From contig DAIDIG010000001.1 of NCBI GenBank assembly GCA_027459485.1, positions 321,989-385,988 on the forward strand: a stretch of DNA of 64,000 bases. Direction: 5' to 3'. Below, piece after piece: positions 57,252 to 64,000 of the stretch (positions are counted from its first letter, which is position 1; each line of letters begins with the position of its first letter). Under the pieces are notes generated by a model. That model was not told where the DNA came from and ran no database searches. It saw only the letters and a list, made by a program, of their open reading frames with translations. A program made the translations under genes and the position numbers. The DNA comes from Bdellovibrionales bacterium (GTDB lineage: Bacteria; Bdellovibrionota; Bdellovibrionia; Bdellovibrionales; UBA1609).

Positions 57252-59198
57252 TCAACGATCTGACATTCCTTGCCGAGTCGCGATCAATTCGTTGACAACG
57301 GCGGGATCCGCCAAAGTGCTGACGTCACCCAAGTCGTTGTAGACTCGCGCCGCGATCTTTTTTAAAATTCGGCGCATGATTTTTCCGCTGCGGGTTTTCG
57401 GTAAACCCGGCGCCCATTGAATCACATCCGGTACAGCCAGGCCGCCGATTTCTTTTCGCACATGTTGACTCAATTCTTTTTTCAACTCGTCCGTGGTGGT
57501 CACATGTGCTTTCACCGTGACAAACGCGTAAATACCTTGGCCTTTGATTTCGTGGGGGAAGCCTACCACCGCACTCTCGGCAATGCTCGGGTGCGACACA
57601 AGTGCACTTTCAACTTCTGCAGTACCGAGGCGATGGCCCGAAACATTGATCACGTCATCGGCGCGGCCGATAATCCAATAGTACCCGTCCTCATCGCGGC
57701 GGCATTCATCGCCAGTATAATAGTAGCCAGGGTATTGGCTGAAATAGGTCTCTTCAAATCGATTGTGATCGCCGTAGACTGAGCGCATCTGCCCCGGCCA
57801 TGAATTTTTCAAGCAAAGATGACCAATCCCGGCGCCTTTTATCACTTGGTTGCTTTCTGAGATAAGCGTCGGTTCGATGCCAAATAGGGGGAAGGTCGCC
57901 GAGCCTGGTTTCAAATCTGTCGCGCCAGGCAAGGGCGATATAAGAATTCCGCCTGTTTCGGTCTGCCACCACGTATCGACGATCGGGCAACGCTGACTGC
58001 CGATTTCGCGGTAGTACCACTCCCATGCTTCGGGGTTGATCGGTTCGCCGACGGAGCCCAACACACGAAGCGATTGCCGCGACGTTTTTTTCACCCAATC
58101 CACGCCTTCGCGCATTAGCGCCCGAATCAATGTGGGGGCAGTGTAAAGGATGTTGACCTTCTGTTGATCGATAATTTGCCAAATTCGCGACGGTGTCGGA
58201 AATGTCGGCAGGCCTTCGTACAAGACGGAGGTCGCCCCGTTGGCCATTGGCCCGTAAACGATGTAACTATGGCCGGTCACCCAACCGATATCGGCCGCGC
58301 ACCAATACACGTCGCCGGGGTGATAGTCGAAGACCATTTCATGCGTGAGCGCGGCGTAGACGAGATAACCACCACTTGTGTGAAGAGCGCCCTTTGGTTT
58401 GCCGGTTGAGCCAGAGGTATACAATATAAAGAGAGGGTCTTCAGCGTTCATCCGTTCCGGCTCGCAAGTTGCGGGGGCAGCCTCTACTGCGTCGTGATAC
58501 CAGACATCGCGACCCTTTACCCATGGCACGTCGGCACCGGTTCGCTTAACCACCAGTACGCGTTTAACACGGGGAGCGAGTTGAATCGCCTCGTCTACAT
58601 TTTTTTTGAGGGCGATATGGCGCCCACCGCGAAGGCCCTCATCGGCCGTGATCACGACATCGCACTGCCCGTCGTTAATTCGATCGGCCAAACTATGTGG
58701 GGCAAACCCCGCAAAGACGACGGAGTGAACGGCCCCAATTCGGGCGCAGGCCAGCATCGAATACACAGCTTCGGGGATCATCGGCAGGTAAATCGTCACG
58801 CGATCGCCGCGCTTCACTCCGTTCGCTTTGAGAGCGTTCGCCAGCCGGTTTACCTCGTCGTAAACAGTTTGATATGTCAGATTGAGCGGCTCCTCTTTTT
58901 CGTTCTCGGGTACCCAAACGAACGCTGTTTGATGCGCCCGCTTTGGCAAGTGCCGATCCAGACAGTTGTAAGAAATATTCAGCTCGCCATCGTGAAACCA
59001 GCGAATTTGAACGGGTTTTTTGAAACTGACGTCGCAAACTTTCGTAAAGTCGCGAAACCAATGCAGCCTTTTGGCTTGCTCGCCCCAAAACTTTTCTGGA
59101 TTTATGAGTGAATCCTCATGAATGCGGAGCCGGTCGTTAGTCTTGTACAGTGCGTTGTTTTGCCATGCTGACTGTGTGCGATAGACTTCGGTTGACAT
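57252..59198 (-). CDS. acs: Acetyl-CoA synthetase (AMP-forming)
   Basis: 648 aa. Activates acetate to acetyl-CoA through acetyl-AMP. Nucleotide loop [52 protein letters not shown] (read in parts) and the C-terminal [15 protein letters not shown], whose Lys is the residue acetylated in regulated Acs enzymes. GGGGGA lies 7 nt before the ATG. It is divergent from the OMP gene with only 32 bp between starts. Confidence 0.97.
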   Translation of the reverse strand: MSTEVYRTQSAWQNNALYKTNDRLRIHEDSLINPEKFWGEQAKRLHWFRDFTKVCDVSFKKPVQIRWFHDGELNISYNCLDRHLPKRAHQTAFVWVPENEKEEPLNLTYQTVYDEVNRLANALKANGVKRGDRVTIYLPMIPEAVYSMLACARIGAVHSVVFAGFAPHSLADRINDGQCDVVITADEGLRGGRHIALKKNVDEAIQLAPRVKRVLVVKRTGADVPWVKGRDVWYHDAVEAAPATCEPERMNAEDPLFILYTSGSTGKPKGALHTSGGYLVYAALTHEMVFDYHPGDVYWCAADIGWVTGHSYIVYGPMANGATSVLYEGLPTFPTPSRIWQIIDQQKVNILYTAPTLIRALMREGVDWVKKTSRQSLRVLGSVGEPINPEAWEWYYREIGSQRCPIVDTWWQTETGGILISPLPGATDLKPGSATFPLFGIEPTLISESNQVIKGAGIGHLCLKNSWPGQMRSVYGDHNRFEETYFSQYPGYYYTGDECRRDEDGYYWIIGRADDVINVSGHRLGTAEVESALVSHPSIAESAVVGFPHEIKGQGIYAFVTVKAHVTTTDELKKELSQHVRKEIGGLAVPDVIQWAPGLPKTRSGKIMRRILKKIAARVYNDLGDVSTLADPAVVNELIATRQGMSDR

Positions 59199-59230
59199 TG
59201 TCGTTCCCCCAACTGGTAAGCTTTAAATAG

Positions 59231-60733
59231 ATGGTAAAACATCTGGAAATTCCAGCTTTTTTTTGGGGGGCCTGCTTCTTACTGTTGTGTGTCGCGCCAA
59301 AGGTTGAACCCTTGGCGCACGCGGATGACACAACCGCAAACGACACATCGACGTTGAACATGTCGTCCCCGATTTTGAACGAGGTCAGCCCCGACCCGTT
59401 GAGTACAACCGCGTCACTTGGCGATATAGCGCCAAAACCGTCATCATATAAATTCGCGCTCGATCTCACTAACGATACATACGTCGACTCTAAAACGAAT
59501 TACTTCGACACCAATTTGAAATCGAGCGAAATTAGTACGGTTGGGGTGGGTGTCTCTCATACCGACGGTCCGTTTTTTTTGAGCGCCCGTTGGTTTTACT
59601 CGACGCAAGAACAGTCTCAGTACTTCGACGTCCCTGAGTTAAGTCGTGAATTTCGCGCACCCAACTACACGGTATGGGTCGGTCGGCATAAAGAAAATTG
59701 GTCAAGCGCCGACACTTTTTGGGGAATGGGCTATTGGCAACCGCGCTTTGATTGGAATGGTTTTCGCCCGACCGAAGACGGGATGACCGGTGTCTTTTTC
59801 GAACCTGACACCGGCAGCCGGGTAAAAATGACGGCCTTTGTTTCGCCGATTTTTTTACCCGAGACGGATCCAAGTTTTCAGCAGCAGAACGGAGAACTCG
59901 TGTCGCAAAACCCGTGGTTTCATGACCCGCCGACTGTCATCGATTTTCGTGATCAGTTGACGTCGGTGCAAATGTCAGTCGATATGCCGAGCTACGCGTC
60001 GCTCGCGTTGAAACCATCGGCGGGTTACAAACTCGATTTTCAAGAGACAAAATCGGCGTCGCTCCATGTAGCCTATGCCTATAAGCCGATGAATACGGCT
60101 GTGCTCGGCTACGATTATCATATATATTCCGATGCGCCGAACCCATATATGAGTGTGAGCGTCGAGCCGCGTTTTGATTACCACCATATCGCCACTGTCG
60201 AAAACCCGGTCTCGGTCGGTGACGTGACGATAACCCCGTCACTCACATATGATGCGCCACAATTGTCGTCCGTGCCCTCGACATGGATCGCGCAAGATTT
60301 AGCTCAATCATGGATCGGTTCATTAACTGCGAACTGGAATATAAATGGCGACCCCGGGCAAAACATTTACGGTGGCGGGATGTACGTCTACGGCGATCAG
60401 CCCGGCGATCGCGGTGAAAATGCCATGGCCGTGACCCAGTTCGGTTTGCGCCCGCAATATTTGTCGGCGTTGCGAGTCGGTTATGCGTTTTCACGATCGT
60501 ATGCGCGCGGCCGCTCTGGGGCGTATTCATCCGAGGCGACGTGGGATCCGCGTTTGAACGGGTGGGAACTTCTCAATCAATACGTCTACTCGTGGGATCG
60601 CGCCTGGCAAGCGAGCGTGTGCGCCGATTTCTTGGGGATTTTTTCGCAACCGACTGGGGTTCAGCAAGAGGGATGGTTTGCTTTATACCGATCGAACAGC
60701 ATGGCGTCGATGGACTTGAGTTACATTTTTTAA
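59231..60733 (+). CDS. Outer-membrane beta-barrel protein
   Basis: 500 aa. A signal peptide (FFWGACFLLLCVAPKVEPLAHA) precedes a mature chain of alternating aromatic-rich strands (SSYKFALDLTNDTYVDS, VGVGVSHTDGPFFLSARWFYS, SASLHVAYAYKP, AVLGYDYHIYSD, YLSALRVGYAFSRSYARG) and ends SMASMDLSYIF, the terminal Phe expected for BAM-assembled barrels. WVGRHKENWSSADTFWGMG suggests a porin/transport type. Specific family not recognised. The next gene follows 10 bp later, a lipoprotein with an EF-hand, so they probably work together. No good Shine-Dalgarno was seen. Confidence 0.82.
   Translation: MVKHLEIPAFFWGACFLLLCVAPKVEPLAHADDTTANDTSTLNMSSPILNEVSPDPLSTTASLGDIAPKPSSYKFALDLTNDTYVDSKTNYFDTNLKSSEISTVGVGVSHTDGPFFLSARWFYSTQEQSQYFDVPELSREFRAPNYTVWVGRHKENWSSADTFWGMGYWQPRFDWNGFRPTEDGMTGVFFEPDTGSRVKMTAFVSPIFLPETDPSFQQQNGELVSQNPWFHDPPTVIDFRDQLTSVQMSVDMPSYASLALKPSAGYKLDFQETKSASLHVAYAYKPMNTAVLGYDYHIYSDAPNPYMSVSVEPRFDYHHIATVENPVSVGDVTITPSLTYDAPQLSSVPSTWIAQDLAQSWIGSLTANWNINGDPGQNIYGGGMYVYGDQPGDRGENAMAVTQFGLRPQYLSALRVGYAFSRSYARGRSGAYSSEATWDPRLNGWELLNQYVYSWDRAWQASVCADFLGIFSQPTGVQQEGWFALYRSNSMASMDLSYIF
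59243..59264 (+). promoter_or_regulatory. Palindrome plus T-tract at the start of the OMP gene
   Basis: CTGGAA-A-TTCCAG (59243-59255) is a perfect 13-bp palindrome, then C and eight T (59257-59264). It lies in codons 5-12 of the OMP gene and about 45 bp upstream of the divergent acs start. It could be an acs operator or a short intrinsic terminator/attenuator for the + strand. Confidence 0.35.
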
Positions 60734-60743
60734 GGGGGAACTG

Positions 60744-62969
60744 CTGAAAACGCGGCATCTGCTTCTAACAGTCATACTCGGTGGAGCGCTCGTCGCATCG
60801 GCGGGGTTGATGGGATGTTCGGGGCAGAACGATCCGTACAACAATGTGCCGGTGGTGCAGTTATCCGGTGCTCAATGTATGGATCACCTGCCGGCGCAGA
60901 TTCACGATTATTTCGGCGGCAGCGGCACGACGCAAGAAACGCAAGCCATCTGGGGCTGCATGCGGTACATGCTCGTCACGTTTTCAAAATACGTGCAAGG
61001 GCCCGGGCCACAGGAATTTGATCCGAATGGTTTACGAAATTTTCTCGAAAAGTTTTTTCTTTCGAACGAACGACGGGGGCCGGATGGTCACGTGATCTCT
61101 GACAGCCTGCTTGCTGAAATCATGCAAGTCAAACGCGTTTTTGTCGGCGGTTCTACCGATCTTGTGACGGGTAGTGAAATCAATCGTGCGCTGACTTTGA
61201 TCGACCACTTGCAGGATATTTCTCTTGAACTTCTGCCCTATGCCCGAATTTTGTTCACCACCCCGACGAGCATGGCGAATCAGCCGACCGAAGACACGAT
61301 CGATCACGCACTCGCGGCTTTTAACGATGCCACCACGAAACTCCTGGGGATGATGGACCCTGATCAATCAAGTTACACGTTCGCCCATATGCAGACGTTG
61401 TTCAAAGACGTGCACGACTTTTTACAGTTGCAAAACCCGACGGCCACGTACGGGGACATTTCAAAATATATTCCGTTGTTTGCTCACTTAAAAGGCACTT
61501 TGTTCAATTCGAGTTCTAGTTCGATCGGGCCGAGCGATTGGCCAAAACTCGGGCAAATGGTCGGGCAGCTTTACGGCATGTGGATTCGCAAAGATTATTA
61601 CTTTTCGTTCAGCAGCTTGTACCATTCGAATACGCTAGCCGAATATCGCGCTCTGTTATTGAGCATCACCGGGATACTCAAAGACGCTTGCGGGCGACGG
61701 GCGAACAAGACAATTCCACTGAGTGAGGTGGATCCAATTCTTAAGCAAGTTTCGTCGCTCAATTTGCTGCCTCCGGTATTTGACGAGGGGACTCTTCAAT
61801 CTTTCGTGCATCGCTTGATCGATTTCATACTGAACCCGCAGAATATATACCCGCAGTCGGGGATTAGTTCTGACAAAGTCGATTACCTCGATAGTGAAGT
61901 GAACAGCTGGGCGGATGTGCAAGAAGCGCTCATCGACGGCAAACCGATCGCGGAGCCCGCGTGGTTTGAAATGTTGGACGTTCTTAATACCCCGTGGGCG
62001 TTGAATTCCGACCCCGAAGGGCGGGTTATTTTCGACTGGCAGGCGAAGGGCCCGGTGAATATCGAATCGGCGACGCGCCTCAATTGGTCACGCGAACTCT
62101 TTAACATCTTGTTTAATGCTTACGTGCAAGACCCGACGCGACGGTTGATCAGTCACGAGATGAGTCAGGGCGAACTCCACCAGGCGTTTGTCGATCTCAA
62201 GCCCGTACTTGTGATGCTGGGTTTGATCGATGCGAGCGATACGACATTTGATCAACGTCTCTTTCGCGATGCACATTTGTTCATGCCTAAGAGCGACGGC
62301 AGCATGTTTCTCACTTTCGATGAAGGTGTCGATTACGTGCAATACGTCGTCACAGGTATTGATTCAGGCGCTGTCTTGACATCTCTGGCGGCGCAAGACG
62401 GTGCGCGACTCGGCATGAAAAATTGCATTCTGCCCGGTGGACTATTAAGCGAGACGTGCTTTCGCTCTTTGTTGGAGAACGACTCGGCCAAGCTCTTCTC
62501 TTACATGCCCGGCTTTCGCGACTATGCGGGCAAGCTTTCAGTTTCGCAGTGGCAAATTGATTTAGATAACATCGAAAAGGTCGTGCGAACGAACGGACCG
62601 AGCCCGAAACCAATGACGGCTGGCGAAATCGATGAATCGTTTATCATGCTACAATACATCGAAACGCTTATGATTCGATTCGACACCGATCATGATGGGA
62701 CGCTCGGGCCGATTGAAACACTCAACATGCTGAAGTTATTCGGGCCGACGATTGCCAGCCTTCTCAACATCAACCCGAACAACAATCAGGCCGAACTTGA
62801 GGATGTGTTCACCTACATCATGCGTTATAAGCAACTGCCGAACCCGAGCGATCCGGTTTCGCAATTGCGCTTCGAAAATTGGCGCCTCCAACGCGGTAAC
62901 TGGAGTTTCAGCATCGACCGCGGCGGGCTGATTCAGATTCTCGCGTTTTTGTCGTCGATGAATATTTAA
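60744..62969 (+). CDS. EF-hand lipoprotein with apparent CTG start
   Basis: 741 aa if translation starts at CTG 60744. No ATG, GTG or TTG lies between the upstream stop (TAA 60731-60733) and 60807, yet the frame reads LKTRHLLLTVILGGALVASAG then LMGC, a textbook lipoprotein signal with Cys25. GGGGG (60734-60738) lies 5 nt before that CTG; a CTG at 60741 is also possible. Starting at TTG 60807 would lose the signal. The mature part is soluble, helical and acidic. Residues 647-658 (DTDHDGTLGPIE) match a canonical EF-hand loop (Asp 1,3,5; Gly 6; Glu 12), so calcium binding is likely. Only 10 bp after the OMP gene. Confidence 0.8.
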   Translation: MKTRHLLLTVILGGALVASAGLMGCSGQNDPYNNVPVVQLSGAQCMDHLPAQIHDYFGGSGTTQETQAIWGCMRYMLVTFSKYVQGPGPQEFDPNGLRNFLEKFFLSNERRGPDGHVISDSLLAEIMQVKRVFVGGSTDLVTGSEINRALTLIDHLQDISLELLPYARILFTTPTSMANQPTEDTIDHALAAFNDATTKLLGMMDPDQSSYTFAHMQTLFKDVHDFLQLQNPTATYGDISKYIPLFAHLKGTLFNSSSSSIGPSDWPKLGQMVGQLYGMWIRKDYYFSFSSLYHSNTLAEYRALLLSITGILKDACGRRANKTIPLSEVDPILKQVSSLNLLPPVFDEGTLQSFVHRLIDFILNPQNIYPQSGISSDKVDYLDSEVNSWADVQEALIDGKPIAEPAWFEMLDVLNTPWALNSDPEGRVIFDWQAKGPVNIESATRLNWSRELFNILFNAYVQDPTRRLISHEMSQGELHQAFVDLKPVLVMLGLIDASDTTFDQRLFRDAHLFMPKSDGSMFLTFDEGVDYVQYVVTGIDSGAVLTSLAAQDGARLGMKNCILPGGLLSETCFRSLLENDSAKLFSYMPGFRDYAGKLSVSQWQIDLDNIEKVVRTNGPSPKPMTAGEIDESFIMLQYIETLMIRFDTDHDGTLGPIETLNMLKLFGPTIASLLNINPNNNQAELEDVFTYIMRYKQLPNPSDPVSQLRFENWRLQRGNWSFSIDRGGLIQILAFLSSMNI

Positions 62970-62985
62970 AATGCGAGGCTTTTGT

Positions 62986-63013
62986 AGTCGCCGATTTTAG
63001 TGGCTCTTTTTTT
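62986..63013 (+). terminator. Possible terminator after the EF-hand lipoprotein gene
   Basis: A short stem (AG..GCC at 62986-62992 with GGC.CT at 63002-63007) with a 9-nt loop is followed by seven T (63007-63013). It is weak but well placed, 17 nt after the stop and before the convergent gene. Confidence 0.3.
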
Positions 63014-63058
63014 GCGTCGCTCATTCGTAACGCACTAAAGTTCGGCGCTCACCCCCAA

Positions 63059-64000
63059 CTAAATAAACGCCGGTTCGAAAGTCGGCGATACATCCACCAT
63101 TTTCGGTCGCAAAAACTCGGGGATGGGGTCGAGGGGGGAGAGAATGCAGTAAAGGCCGAACGGCATTTGCGCGGAGAGAAACGATCGAGGCGGCAACGTT
63201 GTCAGTTCGTAATCGAAATGGGCGTAGACGAGCACTTCTTTGCGGCCGGCATTGCGATACGCATGGTACAAAAGCGAATAAAAAATATCGGGATTGTCGG
63301 CGTGCAAATGTGTGAGGTAGCGAATTTCGAGTTCGCCGTCTTCAGGCGGCATCGCGTGTGCGACACCCATCCATGAGAGAACACGCGTTAAATCCTGCAT
63401 GTTCTTGGCTTTGGGGCCATAAGACGCGACGTAAACCCTTTGCACGCGCTCAGACGACCACGGCGCCACGCAACCGATCAACTTGTCGTTCTTGTCGAAC
63501 GCCAAAAGAAATTGGCCGATATCAAGATCGTGCCACCTCTCGAGGCTTTTAACGAAATCGTCGGCCGCTTCGAAGTAGCGCACGGGTTGCGCCGACGTTT
63601 TCTTGATGAGGTAATCGGCGAGTGCACCGATGTCATTGGTCGTGGCTGAGCGAATGCGAATCCCGGGGAGTGGCGCCGCATGAAATGGCCACAAGCCGTG
63701 GAGGCTCACTAAATTTAAGCGACGAAATAAATGATACCGTGGCAAACGACGGCGAAATGTGCGCGGCCGAATAAAGGCGTTGTAGGCTTGTCTTTGGGTT
63801 GCAGCCACCACTGAAAAAAAGAAGCGGCAATCGCGCTGCTTACGCGCTTTTTCAACGACCGGCAAAAAATGCTGTGACCAACTGAGTACGGCGCGACGAG
63901 TAGGTGACACGCGCAAATCGGTCGCGTAGCCGATCGTTTGGCGAGTGCCGTCGACGATCGCTTCGCGAAACAACAAAGTCGCCAGCGCTTCGATGTCATC
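63059..64000 (-). CDS. GNAT-like N-acetyltransferase family protein, 5'-truncated by the window
   Basis: About 313 residues are visible; the frame is open to the window end, and the true start lies beyond 64000. IRSATTNDIGALADYLIKKT near the middle looks like the start of a GNAT domain, and GQFLLAFDKNDKLIGCVAPW is the beta-strand/acceptor pattern (a GxIxG-like cofactor loop is not clear). The N-terminal part (DDIEALATLLFREAIVDGTRQTIGYATDLRVSP) resembles a second, degenerate copy. Acyl acceptor unknown. Confidence 0.6.
   Translation of the reverse strand, partial: DDIEALATLLFREAIVDGTRQTIGYATDLRVSPTRRAVLSWSQHFLPVVEKARKQRDCRFFFSVVAATQRQAYNAFIRPRTFRRRLPRYHLFRRLNLVSLHGLWPFHAAPLPGIRIRSATTNDIGALADYLIKKTSAQPVRYFEAADDFVKSLERWHDLDIGQFLLAFDKNDKLIGCVAPWSSERVQRVYVASYGPKAKNMQDLTRVLSWMGVAHAMPPEDGELEIRYLTHLHADNPDIFYSLLYHAYRNAGRKEVLVYAHFDYELTTLPPRSFLSAQMPFGLYCILSPLDPIPEFLRPKMVDVSPTFEPAFI

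Noticed and set aside
58494-59111. 205-codon open frame on the + strand
   Set aside because: Antisense to acs, which is full length and conserved.

Overview
The window is a gene-dense, moderately GC-rich stretch of a Gram-negative bacterial chromosome. It has many short intergenic gaps, many ATGA/GTGA stop-start overlaps, numerous lipoproteins, an outer-membrane beta-barrel, and no insertion sequence, prophage, CRISPR array or rRNA. Core gene content and order (ppdK-smc-ftsY; zapA - 5-formyl-THF cyclo-ligase - rny - tyrS; single-chain GlyRS; lipoproteins with an FQNC-type lipobox) point to Bdellovibrionota or a related deltaproteobacterial-type lineage. That placement is inference from gene content, not a computed phylogeny.

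Layout. 1-4.6 kb: tail of a DUF2064-like protein, then beta-oxidation functions (ETF-quinone oxidoreductase, acyl-CoA dehydrogenase, B12-binding mutase subunit) around an Ig-like lipoprotein. The two oxidation genes carry near-identical 34-bp elements at exactly the same distance from their start codons. 4.6-9.3 kb: HD phosphohydrolase, an unknown gene, ArfB-type hydrolase, GFA-fold protein and glycyl-tRNA synthetase. 9.6-18.8 kb: PPDK, SMC, a membrane-anchored FtsY and a Na/Pi cotransporter, tightly overlapped. 19-25.4 kb: two unknown exported proteins, then ZapA, 5-FTHF cyclo-ligase, RNase Y, TyrRS and a [2Fe-2S] ferredoxin. 25.4-29 kb: M3 peptidase lipoprotein, A-type Fe-S carrier and cysteine desulfurase. 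29-32.8 kb: an operon of acyl-CoA dehydrogenase, eukaryotic-type AdoMet decarboxylase, spermidine synthase and TrmH. 33-41.3 kb: DUF2799 lipoprotein, QueF, tRNA-Arg, a three-gene ABC-2 exporter, a coiled-coil exported protein, and a multicopper oxidase fused to a predicted outer-membrane barrel. 41.2-49.4 kb: tRNA-Gly, a PQQ-propeller/HTTM-like/PgsA cluster, GlpX, a zinc-ribbon protein, exported unknowns and YjbQ. 49.4-57 kb: HD-GYP, HemB, Maf, Lgt, NrdB and NrdA. 57-64 kb: acetyl-CoA synthetase divergent from an OMP/EF-hand-lipoprotein pair, and a partial acetyltransferase-like gene.

Metabolically, the two acyl-CoA dehydrogenases, ETF-QO, the B12 mutase subunit, acetyl-CoA synthetase, PPDK and class II FBPase fit a cell living on amino acids, fatty acids and acetate with gluconeogenesis. 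The most unusual items are the paired elements at the two beta-oxidation genes, the oxidase-barrel fusion, a lipoprotein that seems to start at CTG, a 14-codon micro-ORF linking tyrS to the ferredoxin gene, twin 17-bp palindromes at 47.5 kb and a sigma-54-like promoter at 2.78 kb. All starts were judged by eye from Shine-Dalgarno position, overlaps and conserved N-termini.
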